NCBI RefSeq assembly: GCF_003991195.1
Contig: NZ_RCWL01000001.1
Location: 496,001-560,000 of the forward strand
Reading direction: 5' to 3'
DNA: 64,000 bases
Origin: Gynurincola endophyticus
GTDB lineage: Bacteria > Bacteroidota > Bacteroidia > Chitinophagales > Chitinophagaceae
Positions 56,101 to 63,984 of this stretch are shown here, piece after piece. The notes below the pieces were generated by a model. That model ran no database searches. It saw only the letters and a program-made list of their open reading frames with translations, and was not told the DNA's origin. The position numbers and the translations under genes were made by a program. The stretch's first letter is position 1, and each line of letters begins with the position of its first letter.

Positions 56101-57480
56101 ACTATTCACCACTGCATTCGGACGAACGGTCAGATCTGCACATCCGCCCTGAGGCAGGTTCTCAATGTTTATAACCGGAGGTTGTATTTTGATATAATTC
56201 TGTTTGGTGACAATTGTTTCACAACCGTTTTCATTAAAAATCGTCAGTGAAACTGTATAAGTACCGGTACTTTGATACGTATGGGTTGGGTTTGCAGAAG
56301 CTGATGTGTTGCCATCACCAAAATCCCATAAATAGCTTGCTCCGGTACCGGTAGTTTGAAACTCAGTAGTAAAGGGGGCAGAACAGCTGTTAAGATTATT
56401 AACACTGAAATCAAAATCAGGTAACGGGGATACTGTAATTGTTTTCGTTATAGAACCCAAACAGTTTTCATAGGAATTATTTAAAGTTATTTCATATTGC
56501 CCTGGTTGGCTAAAAGTAACAGTTCCGTTAGTTTCCACAGAACTGGCTCCATTACCGAAATCCCATAAAGTATTCGTCAATACACCACCAGGTTGATTAA
56601 TAAAAGTTACCGGTTTGCCAACGCAGATATTATCAGGCACCGTAAAGTCGGTTGATGTAGCATTAATGGTGATTGTTTTTTGCAGTACCTGAGAACAGCC
56701 ATAATCTGAATTGACAGTTAATGAAACATTATGAGTTCCTCCCCGCGAAAAACCATGAGTCGGATTTTTTTCATTGGAGGTGGTTCCATCGCCGAAATCC
56801 CATAAGTAGGTTAAATTACCCGGAGCACTCGTTTGATCGGTAAATTGAACATTCAGCGGAGGTGTGCATGATAAAGGGTCAGAATGAATGAAATTAGGAG
56901 TAACTCCATTGAGAATTCTGATATAATTGTTCACTGTTCTTGACGCTGCACAGTTGTTCTCGGAGTAAACTCTCAGACTGGTCGTGTAGAATCCTGCTTC
57001 TGAATAGCTTACTACCGGATTTCTCTCATTACTCGTTACGCCATTGCCAAAATCCCATTCCCAACGTGTAATAGCACCGCCATTTGGATGTGGCTGTGAC
57101 AGATCGTTGAACTGGATATTGGAAGGAAGGCAGCTGATAGGGGAGGCAGTATTGAAAGAAGCGGTAGGTGAAGCGTCTATTTTGATCACTCCGGTTAAAA
57201 TTTTTTCTGAAGTTCCTCTGGAGTTTCTTACTACCAGGTGAACGTCAAAAGTACCGGGCTGGTTAAAAGTAATGCTGGGATTTCTTTGTTCGGAGAAATC
57301 TCCATTTCCGAAACTCCAGTAAAACTCTGTTGGATTGCCGGTAGAAGTATTTGTAAACCTTACAGTGAATGGTGCACATCCTTCAGTAGCAGATATAGTG
57401 AAGTCTGCTACGGGAGCCTGCGCCTGTGTGGATAGGATACTTACGATAGATACGGTTACAATAAAGAGAAACCTCATCAT
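53164..57480 (-). CDS. Giant PKD-repeat protein with CHU_C (T9SS type B) tail
   Basis: The protein has 1438 residues with a signal peptide (residues 1-20, IVSILSTQAQ). A second ATG at 57477 is equally possible. About fifteen PKD domains of some 85 residues follow, many with the full WDFGDGxTS motif and a pair of Cys (for example SCTPPLNVQFTD and DYGCSQ) that probably form disulfides. Several (the sixth, seventh, ninth, thirteenth) lack the DFGDG core. An Ig-like segment (about 1255-1340, NWTPNFGLSCNDC) precedes the C-terminal domain: FFIPNTFSPNGDGKNDVFF, FRIFNRWGQVVF and PDVYIYTIELV. It should leave by the T9SS and stay on the surface with the PorP/SprF-like partner, perhaps as an adhesin or gliding-related protein. 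No enzymatic domain is seen. Confidence 0.9.
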   Translation of the reverse strand: MMRFLFIVTVSIVSILSTQAQAPVADFTISATEGCAPFTVRFTNTSTGNPTEFYWSFGNGDFSEQRNPSITFNQPGTFDVHLVVRNSRGTSEKILTGVIKIDASPTASFNTASPISCLPSNIQFNDLSQPHPNGGAITRWEWDFGNGVTSNERNPVVSYSEAGFYTTSLRVYSENNCAASRTVNNYIRILNGVTPNFIHSDPLSCTPPLNVQFTDQTSAPGNLTYLWDFGDGTTSNEKNPTHGFSRGGTHNVSLTVNSDYGCSQVLQKTITINATSTDFTVPDNICVGKPVTFINQPGGVLTNTLWDFGNGASSVETNGTVTFSQPGQYEITLNNSYENCLGSITKTITVSPLPDFDFSVNNLNSCSAPFTTEFQTTGTGASYLWDFGDGNTSASANPTHTYQSTGTYTVSLTIFNENGCETIVTKQNYIKIQPPVINIENLPQGGCADLTVRPNAVVNSLDAVTQITWSTSNGGSAQGANPTFTFNTVGRYTLTATARTEQGCEVSTTREVLVGTPPTGSIKALPDTICASTTLQIEGEITDPPGGEHGFSWVINGVTHTRNPLNINLTDTGAVTIELTPMHNFCPATTPSVTSVFVKTPFAKFNSTFDCVRNGFVFTNTSLVRNTDDATYLWEFGPNANISTSTDKNPPLITFNQPGDYQVKLTVSIDANSCSHSETQTVTMVYDKANIEMTTPFLCLNQPTNFTATGRADHFSRYEWAFNSSSYTEGDRTYTRTFTTANPSVQLRVTDVNGCRSEASLDNITSYQPLSNFTADVLSGCQGLDVSFTNNSSSANSNIISYLWNFGDGTTSTNANPTHIYRNSGNYNVRLTVSDDKLCQNTFQLPNVVAISGLQSAFSPASAITCPDAPLQFTSETVGNNVNYAWNFGDQQTSNEANPVHSFSEAQSSYQVRLTVSDETGCESTSQRTITIQKPTVDISAIQKHSICPPLETFFQQNAANYRSLLWDFGDGQQSTVENPNHFYNSYNTYKAKLTAEGYGCSTSDSVEINLVDITDTRLNYDPLQGCGDMVVNFNGTVTSGTTYAWNVGGTRYENILSFEHQFRNPGNYVPSIALTDSIGCTRTVNGRERIQVLGSRVLFDMNRDLLCDNGEVLFSDFSLVSSLDRLNRHVWDFGDGNTYEGKSATHTYTNPGTYVVTKYVYTDRCENIERDTVRVFRTPTPVIESADFVCLNNNIRFDGNLAIADTAISWTWAVNNNLTSNEQSTLQNFNQPGRVSVRLTASTENECTGETQKEIEVIALPEITFQPNPLTLLLGSEANLPVVYDKQNLTYNWTPNFGLSCNDCAVPITSTKADITYHVTATDEFGCRSSEDIAVKVVCNDLNFFIPNTFSPNGDGKNDVFFPRGRAMTMVKSFRIFNRWGQVVFQKMNIPVNDASAGWDGTFNGKPASPDVYIYTIELVCENGATIPYTGNVTLLR

Positions 57481-57549
57481 GATGCTAAGGGGAATGTTTA
57501 GAAAAAGTTAAACTAATTTTATGCCATTCTGCTTATTATAAGCATAAAA

Positions 57550-57578
57550 AAATGCTTTATTCAAATAATAAAGCATTT
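57550..57578 (-). terminator. Terminator after the lipoprotein gene
   Basis: A 12-bp perfect stem (AAATGCTTTATT at 57550-57561, AATAAAGCATTT at 57567-57578) has a 5-base loop. On the minus strand a T-run follows. A second small hairpin (57601-57622) overlaps the stop codon. Confidence 0.85.
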
Positions 57579-57617
57579 GAAAAGAAAATATATGTAAAAT
57601 ACTGACAGTTAGACCTG

Positions 57618-58022
57618 TCAGTTGATTCGATATAATGTCATTTGATAGTTGTTATTACCAACTATAGTGCTGGCCCTTACACTGGTGGTCGTAGTGCCTA
57701 ATATTGACCACGTATTCGTGAGTAGTTGTAGGGGTTTTAATTCCTCATTAAATGCCGATGCTATCGTCAGAGCATTCACGTTTGCCACCCAGTTACCTGT
57801 AAAAGATTGGTTATTGACGTAGGCTACTACTTTGTCATTCTTCTGAAAGTCGAACCGATAGTTATCAAATAATGAAGTACTGTCTTTACCGTTTATTTTG
57901 AACGAGTGTACATACCAGTCATAATTGATAATAAGATCGGTAATCATTGATTCAGCTACTTTTTCTACCGTTTTTTTACAGCTGCAGGTTAGTAAAACTA
58001 CTAATACGAGTAACCAACGCAT
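57618..58022 (-). CDS. Small putative lipoprotein
   Basis: The protein has 134 residues. The N-terminus MRWLLVLVVLLTCSCKK looks like a lipoprotein signal, with Cys15 (or Cys13) as the lipidated residue, followed by two Lys. The mature part of about 120 residues has beta-rich segments: DWYVHSFKINGKDSTSLF, YRFDFQKNDKVVAYVN, SFTGNWVANVNALTI and NNYQMTLYRI. This resembles the lipocalin-like or DUF-type small lipoproteins common in Bacteroidota, but I cannot assign a family. It starts five bases after the M32 carboxypeptidase stop and is probably co-transcribed with it, without a clear functional link. Confidence 0.7.
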   Translation of the reverse strand: MRWLLVLVVLLTCSCKKTVEKVAESMITDLIINYDWYVHSFKINGKDSTSLFDNYRFDFQKNDKVVAYVNNQSFTGNWVANVNALTIASAFNEELKPLQLLTNTWSILGTTTTSVRASTIVGNNNYQMTLYRIN

Positions 58023-58027
58023 TCGTT

Positions 58028-59530
58028 TCAGGATTTAAGGTTCGAAAACTTTTGGCGGGCATAATCGAGGAAATACGCTATGTTTAAGCCTTCACCGGTT
58101 ACCTGGCGACAGATTTCTTCGCTGGTATATTGGCGCCCGTAACAGTGTATTTCTTTATTAAGCCATAATAATAACGGTTCAAACTCACCTTGTGATATGT
58201 GTTGATTTAAATTTTCGACAGACTTTTCTGCAAAATGATGAAATTGAGCTGCATAAAAGCTTCCGATGCTGTAAGTTGGGAAGTAACCAAAACTGCCATG
58301 GCTCCAGTGTACATCCTGTAAGCATCCCTGATCATCACCGGGTACGTCAATTTCAAGATATTTTTTATATGCTTCATTCCAATAGGCCGGAATATCCTCT
58401 ACCTGCAGTTCGCCGGTGATCAGCAATTTTTCTAATTCATAGCGGATCATGATATGAAAGTGATAAGTTAATTCATCCGCTTCAGTTCTGATAAAAGAAG
58501 GTGATACCCGGTTAATAGCTTCATAAAAGTGATCTGTTTCTACTTCTTTAAATACCGTGGGAAAGTAGAATCGAAGATGTGGTAAAAGAAAATCACAGAA
58601 GGCTTTGCTTCTGCCCACATGGTTTTCCCACAAACGGGATTGTGATTCATGAATAGAGTAAGACGCCGGTTCTCCGAGTGGTAATCCATATTGTTCAATT
58701 GGTAAACCCTGTTCATAAAGAGCATGCCCCAACTCATGTATACTGCTCCATAACATATTACTGAAGTCGTGTTCATCAACACGGGTGGTGATACGTACAT
58801 CACGGGCATTGAAGTTAACGGTAAAAGGATGTGCAGATAAATCCTGGCGCCCGGCTCCAAAATCATAGCCCATTTTTTTCAGCAGGTCAATGCCTGCATC
58901 CCATTGTTGTGTTTTCTCCATGAAAGCATTCATGAAAGCGGGTGGTTCATGTTTAGCTTTTACTTCCTGAATCAGGTCGTGCAGTGGTTTCTTTAAATTA
59001 TTAAAAATGGTATCGCACAAAGCTACTGTAGCACCTTTGTCGTGGTCGTTCAACAATGCATTGTATGGATGATCTTTATAACCCAGGATGTCTGCTTCTT
59101 TTTGTTTTAAGAGTACTATCTTTTTTAAAGCAGGAGAGAAAAGTTTGAAGTTGTTGTTTTCCCGTGCTTTTACCCAGGCGTGAAATGCTTCATGCGTAGT
59201 CATTGTTAATTCATGAATAAAAGATGCTTCAAAGAGTGTATTACGTTGATAATCTTCCCATGATCTTTCCACATTGTTTTTTTCGGTGGCTGATAAAGTA
59301 GCCAGAGAACGGAGGTTTTCAATCAGCGCGCCCATTTTTTCGTGTGTAAACAATTCATGCGCCATGGTACTCAGGGTGGCAATTTGCTGACTTCTGATGG
59401 CAGCTCCTTTTTCAGGAAGATACGTCTCCTGGTCCCACTGCAATACAGCACTGGCATATCTCAAATCGGCTATTTTTCTCATTTCAGCAACATAGGCCTG
59501 GTATTGCGGTGCACTGGTTGTAAGCGTCAT
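58028..59530 (-). CDS. M32 family metallocarboxypeptidase
   Basis: The protein has 500 residues, the usual length of the family, and no signal peptide. The zinc site is HELGH (265-269), with the third ligand Glu in SIHESQSRLWENHVG. Other family landmarks are VLQWDQETYLPEKGAAIR near the N-terminus, DVRITTRVDEHDF before the zinc motif, and IRTEADELTYHFHIMIRYELEKLL, GDDQGCLQDVHWSHGSFGYFPTYSIGSFYAAQ towards the end. It removes C-terminal residues from peptides in the cytoplasm. It is preceded by a -7 element at 59568-59575 and followed directly by the lipoprotein gene. Confidence 0.95.
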   Translation of the reverse strand: MTLTTSAPQYQAYVAEMRKIADLRYASAVLQWDQETYLPEKGAAIRSQQIATLSTMAHELFTHEKMGALIENLRSLATLSATEKNNVERSWEDYQRNTLFEASFIHELTMTTHEAFHAWVKARENNNFKLFSPALKKIVLLKQKEADILGYKDHPYNALLNDHDKGATVALCDTIFNNLKKPLHDLIQEVKAKHEPPAFMNAFMEKTQQWDAGIDLLKKMGYDFGAGRQDLSAHPFTVNFNARDVRITTRVDEHDFSNMLWSSIHELGHALYEQGLPIEQYGLPLGEPASYSIHESQSRLWENHVGRSKAFCDFLLPHLRFYFPTVFKEVETDHFYEAINRVSPSFIRTEADELTYHFHIMIRYELEKLLITGELQVEDIPAYWNEAYKKYLEIDVPGDDQGCLQDVHWSHGSFGYFPTYSIGSFYAAQFHHFAEKSVENLNQHISQGEFEPLLLWLNKEIHCYGRQYTSEEICRQVTGEGLNIAYFLDYARQKFSNLKS

Positions 59531-59567
59531 AGGAATAATATTTAGATGTTATTACTTCTTAAAATAC

Positions 59568-59575
59568 CAAATTTA
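59568..59575 (-). promoter_or_regulatory. Putative -7 element for the M32 carboxypeptidase gene
   Basis: TAAATTTG on the minus strand matches TAnnTTTG and lies 37 bases before the ATG. No -33 partner is evident. Confidence 0.45.
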
Positions 59576-59657
59576 CAGTTTTCAGACTATTAAAATTTTG
59601 TGATATTCTGTTTAAAAAAGATTGTGTTACGTATCTTAGTAGGATAAACAGTACTGC

Positions 59658-62069
59658 ATGAAAAGAGTATTATTTTGTTTTTTTATATTAGTGGCGGGGA
59701 GTGCGATCGATTCAAAAGCACAGGTAGCGGTAGATAGCATGATAAATTTGTACGGCCAGTTTTTTCCGCAGGAAAAATTGCATTTGCATATGGATAAACC
59801 TGTGTACAGCGCCGGAGAGTCGATTTGGTTTAAATCTTATATATTTTCGGGAATTTATCCCAGTAAATACAGCACTAATTTTTATATCGAAATGATTAAT
59901 CCCAACACGGGGGATGTGCTGCAACGTAAAATGTATCCGATTTATGAGGGTACATCATCAGGTAATCTGGATATTCCGGCTGATTTTAAATTGCCGGCTG
60001 TAATCATCCGGGCTTACACGCCGTGGATGCTGAATTTTGACGAAGGATTTGTATACAACAAAAGAGTGAAAATTATCTCTCCTGAGATTCCGCTTACTAC
60101 GGATACCGCTTCATTACCACCAACGATTGATTTTTTACCGGAAGGAGGAAACTTTGTAGCAGGAATGGTTAACAATATTGCATTTAAAGCAACGGATCAT
60201 TTCGGAGATCCTATTCAGGCAATAGGGGAAGTGAAAGATAGTAAAGGCAGTATTGTTGCTGAATTTATGCCTGACCATGACGGTATGGGTAAATTTGAGT
60301 TAACCCCGGTGGCAGGAGAAAAATATACGGCAACCTGGCGTGACGATAAGAAAAAAACACATACCAAAGCTTTACCTGCAGTTCAACCGGTTGGAGTGAC
60401 TCTTAAATTAGGATTGATCGACGGCGCTCTTCCATTTGTACTGGAGCGATCAAAAAATGCGCCGGCTAATCTGCAAACCTTGAATGTAATCGCTCACTTT
60501 AATCAACAGGTAGTTTACAAAGCCCGTATAAACTTAACTTCTATCGCTGTTATCAGCGGAAAAATTCCGGTTGAAAATATTCCTACCGGTATTATTACTG
60601 TAACGGTTTTCGATAATAACTGGAATGCAATTGCAGAGCGGATTGCTTTTGTAAATGCAGAAGATTATAACTTTAATATTCAGGTAAATCCGATAGATAA
60701 AGATTTACGTAAAAGAGCATATAATTCGGTAGTTGTAGAAGTGCCGGATGAAATCAGTGCCAATATGTCGATTGCAATCACTGATGCTGATGCATCGGCA
60801 ACCAATCCGGATGATGATAATATTTTGTCGAGACTATTACTGACGGGAGACCTGAAAGGGAAAATCTATTCACCTTATTATTATTTTCTGGGCAACGATG
60901 AATATATGAAATCACAGCTTGATCTGGTAATGTTAACCAATGGATGGAGAAAATATAACTGGGAAAAATTAACAAAGGGCGGATTACCCGAAATAAAAGT
61001 ATCCAATGAAAATTACCTTTCATTAAAAGCTACCATTACAGGACTTTTACCTAGTCAGGTTCCAAAACAGGCTCAGTTAAATGTATTTATGGTATTGCCT
61101 GATTCCAGTAAACAGATGTTTGCGATGCCTTATCAAAACGAACAGTTTATTGAAAAAGAACTGGTATTTTATGATACGGTGAAATTGTATTATCAATTCA
61201 ATAAAGACGAGTCGTTAGCAGCCCGCGGTACGGTGAATTTCAGCACCAATACACTTCGTCCGCCTATGAAAATGGCAAAAGATAGTGCATGGTTTGTTCC
61301 ACTGCCATTGGATACTGCATTATTGAATAGAAATAAATTCTTCGCTGATGAGCTGGCGCGTATAACAAAGGATTCTAAAAAAGGACAGGTTTTACAAACC
61401 GTAACCGTAACCGCTCAACGTAAAACAAAAGTGCAGGAACTGGATGAGCAGTATACGAATGGTTTATTTAAAGGTGGAGACAGTTATCAGTTTGATATGG
61501 AAAATGAAGTAGCTGCCGCAGGTATGCAAAGTATTTTTCAGTTTTTACAAGGTCGTGTGGCTGGTTTACAAATTACCACTGCCGGTGGCGGTGTGAATAT
61601 GACCTGGAGAGGGCAAACACCAATTGTATTTATCGATGAGATGCAAATGGATGCACAAAGTGTGATGAATATTCCGGTGAATGATATCGCCTATGTAAAA
61701 GTATTACGTCCTCCATTCTTCGGTGCTCCGGGAGGCGGTGCCGGCGGTGCCATTGCCATCTATACCAAAAGAGGAAAAGCATCCACTGCAGATATTCCAA
61801 GCCACTTGAGCCAGGCCGTATTATACGGATACAACTCAGCGAAAGTGTTTTATTCTCCGAATTATGCAGAGAAATCAGATGCCCATGCAGCAGAAGATTT
61901 ACGTTCAACTCTTTACTGGAACCCTTATGTTTTAACCGACAGTAATAGTAAAAGAGTAAAAATCGAATTCTTTAATAATGATATTACTAAAAAGTACAGA
62001 ATTATCGTAGAGGGAATGACTCCCGAAGGTAAACTGGCACGTGTAGAAAAATTGGTAAATGCACAATAA
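59658..62069 (+). CDS. MG2-like protein with an orphan TonB-receptor plug domain
   Basis: The protein has 803 residues with a signal peptide (residues 1-21, VAGSAIDSKAQ). The next part (FPQEKLHLHMDKPVYSAGESIWFKSYIF ... IIRAYTPWMLNF) has the pattern of the MG2 domain of alpha-2-macroglobulin-like proteins. Further beta-sandwich domains follow up to about 580. Residues 590-710 are a TonB-receptor plug: VLQTVTVTAQRK, IFQFLQGRVAGLQIT, TPIVFIDEMQMDA, VLRPPFFGAPGGGAGGAIAIYTKRG. No 22-strand barrel follows; the protein ends after about 90 more residues. So the plug cannot close a barrel in the same chain. It may bind the TonB system or cap a separate barrel. A terminator follows two bases after the stop. 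Confidence 0.82.
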   Translation: MKRVLFCFFILVAGSAIDSKAQVAVDSMINLYGQFFPQEKLHLHMDKPVYSAGESIWFKSYIFSGIYPSKYSTNFYIEMINPNTGDVLQRKMYPIYEGTSSGNLDIPADFKLPAVIIRAYTPWMLNFDEGFVYNKRVKIISPEIPLTTDTASLPPTIDFLPEGGNFVAGMVNNIAFKATDHFGDPIQAIGEVKDSKGSIVAEFMPDHDGMGKFELTPVAGEKYTATWRDDKKKTHTKALPAVQPVGVTLKLGLIDGALPFVLERSKNAPANLQTLNVIAHFNQQVVYKARINLTSIAVISGKIPVENIPTGIITVTVFDNNWNAIAERIAFVNAEDYNFNIQVNPIDKDLRKRAYNSVVVEVPDEISANMSIAITDADASATNPDDDNILSRLLLTGDLKGKIYSPYYYFLGNDEYMKSQLDLVMLTNGWRKYNWEKLTKGGLPEIKVSNENYLSLKATITGLLPSQVPKQAQLNVFMVLPDSSKQMFAMPYQNEQFIEKELVFYDTVKLYYQFNKDESLAARGTVNFSTNTLRPPMKMAKDSAWFVPLPLDTALLNRNKFFADELARITKDSKKGQVLQTVTVTAQRKTKVQELDEQYTNGLFKGGDSYQFDMENEVAAAGMQSIFQFLQGRVAGLQITTAGGGVNMTWRGQTPIVFIDEMQMDAQSVMNIPVNDIAYVKVLRPPFFGAPGGGAGGAIAIYTKRGKASTADIPSHLSQAVLYGYNSAKVFYSPNYAEKSDAHAAEDLRSTLYWNPYVLTDSNSKRVKIEFFNNDITKKYRIIVEGMTPEGKLARVEKLVNAQ

Positions 62070-62070
62070 A

Positions 62071-62106
62071 AAAAGCGCCCCCAATCACATTTGGGGCGCT
62101 TTTTAT
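62071..62106 (+). terminator. Terminator after the MG2/plug gene
   Basis: AAAAGCGCCCC pairs with GGGGCGCTTTT, continued by CAA/TTG around one bulged C, with a 5- to 6-base loop. A-runs and T-runs flank it, so it may also serve the convergent gene at 62140. Confidence 0.9.
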
Positions 62107-62139
62107 TAGTGTAAATATTTTCAATAATGACTTTGTTTT

Positions 62140-62700
62140 TTATAAGGCTAAAGAATCTTTGATGGTGGTGCTGTCTTCTATAAGAGGCTCTTCAATGACT
62201 CTGATATTCCGGTGCTGTTGATCTTTGATATACATTTCAAATTTGTTGTACATCGGCATCATAGAACCGTTCATTAAAAGATAAGCTTTATTGCTTTTCT
62301 TTAAAACAGCTTCAAGGTATTGAGTGTCGTCTGCCTCTGTGGTGATCTTAAAGTCAATCCGGTAACCGGTTCCGTTCTCGCTTTTTGTAAGCGGTACATC
62401 ATAAAACCATTTATCCTGATAGGTTAAAACGATCGAATTCTGAACAGCTAAAGTGCATGACAGGCGTCCGGAAGCCGGTACTGCATATTCTTTAAACATT
62501 TTGTAATTTCTGCCGTAAAAATTGCCTTCATTGTAATAAATGCTGTCGGTTAAATCACTAATATACACTTTGTAATCGCCATTAGTCGCCTGATCTATAT
62601 TGATCTGATCAATTTTATTATTCGGAAATTCAAAAAGAATAAAAAACATGGCTGTGCCAGCTATTATTGTAAAAATCAGTATATACCAGTGTGTTTTCAT
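62140..62700 (-). CDS. Membrane-anchored protein of unknown function
   Basis: The protein has 186 residues from the ATG at 62700. That start puts a hydrophobic helix (WYILIFTIIAGTAMFFILF) at the N-terminus; an in-frame ATG at 62742 would add 14 residues before it. The part outside the membrane, about 155 residues, is beta-rich (DYKVYISDLTDSIYYNEGNFYG, VPASGRLSCTLAVQNSIVLTY, YRIDFKITTEADDTQYLEAVLK). It carries no motif I recognise. It converges with the MG2/plug gene, sharing the terminator region, and diverges from the Nif3-like gene with 141 bases between starts. No function can be given. Confidence 0.65.
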   Translation of the reverse strand: MKTHWYILIFTIIAGTAMFFILFEFPNNKIDQINIDQATNGDYKVYISDLTDSIYYNEGNFYGRNYKMFKEYAVPASGRLSCTLAVQNSIVLTYQDKWFYDVPLTKSENGTGYRIDFKITTEADDTQYLEAVLKKSNKAYLLMNGSMMPMYNKFEMYIKDQQHRNIRVIEEPLIEDSTTIKDSLAL

Positions 62701-62841
62701 AATTATAATTTTGCACTTTGGCATTGCCAAAAATCTTGCCATCCGTAGAAAACTGCAATATATTAAAATAATCTAATTCATTATTAATACCTTAGCTAAT
62801 GAGTCAGTTAAAAGTTATTGCAGACCAGATAAATCAGATTT

Positions 62842-63939
62842 ATGGAAATAGCCGCTATCATACAAGTTTTGGAAGCTTTTGCTCCACCCGTTTTGCAAGA
62901 GGATTATGATAATGCAGGGTTAATTACCGGTCATCAGTCAATGGAATGTACCGGTGTTGTTTGTACGTTAGATTGTACCGAGGCTGTCGTAGATGAAGCT
63001 ATTGAAAGAGGTTTTAATCTTATAGTAGCGCATCACCCGATCATTTTTAAGGGGTTAAAACAGTTGAATGGGAAAAATTATGTGGAGCGTACAATCATAA
63101 AGGCTATCAGGAACGATATCGCTATTTATGCCATTCATACCAATCTTGATCATGTATGGGATGGTGTGAACGGAATGTTTGCCAGTAAGTTAGGAGCGGT
63201 TCCTGTTGAAATATTATCTGTAAAAAGCGGTACTTTGTCAAAAATGTATACCTATGTACCACATGACCATGTAGAAAAAGTACAGGCGGCTTTGTTTGCG
63301 GCAGGAGCAGGGGAGATCGGAAATTATAAGGAATGCTCATTTTCAACACATGGCGTCGGCACTTTTCAGCCGGTTCCTGGAGCAGCACCTTTTGTCGGAC
63401 AGGTTGGAACACGTCATCATGAGCCCGAAACCAAACTGGAAGTTATTTTTCCGGCCTATGCGGCCAACCCGATTATTCAGGCCTTAAAAGCATCCCACCC
63501 ATACGAAGAAGTTGCATATGAAATTATTGAAGTGCAAAATAATCATCCTCAAATAGGTGCTGGTTTAATTGCTGAGTTTTCAGAACCGATTGAAGCAGAA
63601 GAATTTATAAAGTCTGTGAAACAAATAATGAAAGTACCCTGTATCAAACATACAGGTATTCCGGCCAAAAAAATAAAACGGATTGCTCTTTGTGGCGGAG
63701 CTGGTAGTTTCTTGATTCATAAAGCATTACGAGCAAAAGTGGATGCATATATTACTGCAGATCTGAAGTATCACGAGTATTTTGATGCAGAAGATCAATT
63801 GTGGCTGATGGATATCGGGCATTTTGAAAGTGAGCAATATACTATAGATTTACTGTTTGAAATTTTGCACAAAAAATTTCCTACCTTTGCCGTCCTTAAA
63901 TCTGTAATTCCGACCAATCCGGTTCAGTATTATATTTAA
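62842..63939 (+). CDS. Nif3-like dinuclear metal-centre protein (DUF34)
   Basis: The protein has 365 residues, the long form of the family. The two halves that bind the metal pair carry PVLQEDYDNAGLITG, LIVAHHPIIFKGLKQL and IYAIHTNLDHVWDGVN in the N-terminal half and CGGAGSF, ITADLKYHEYF and LMDIGHFESEQY in the C-terminal half. Between them lies a PII/CutA-like insert (YVPHDHVEKVQAALFAAGAGEIGNY ... SHPYEEVAYEI). The family forms hexameric rings; links to GTP cyclohydrolase I and metal handling are reported, but the reaction is uncertain. Its last codons contain a strong promoter match for the next gene. Confidence 0.95.
   Translation: MEIAAIIQVLEAFAPPVLQEDYDNAGLITGHQSMECTGVVCTLDCTEAVVDEAIERGFNLIVAHHPIIFKGLKQLNGKNYVERTIIKAIRNDIAIYAIHTNLDHVWDGVNGMFASKLGAVPVEILSVKSGTLSKMYTYVPHDHVEKVQAALFAAGAGEIGNYKECSFSTHGVGTFQPVPGAAPFVGQVGTRHHEPETKLEVIFPAYAANPIIQALKASHPYEEVAYEIIEVQNNHPQIGAGLIAEFSEPIEAEEFIKSVKQIMKVPCIKHTGIPAKKIKRIALCGGAGSFLIHKALRAKVDAYITADLKYHEYFDAEDQLWLMDIGHFESEQYTIDLLFEILHKKFPTFAVLKSVIPTNPVQYYI
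63856..63889 (+). promoter_or_regulatory. Putative promoter inside the Nif3-like gene
   Basis: TTTG (63856-63859), 22 bases, then TACCTTTG (63882-63889) match the -33/-7 pattern and lie within the last 30 codons of the Nif3-like gene. The next start codon is about 95 bases further on. Confidence 0.55.
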
Positions 63940-63984
63940 GGTAAAAGTAAATAGACTATATAAAAAATAAACCATCACATTCAT

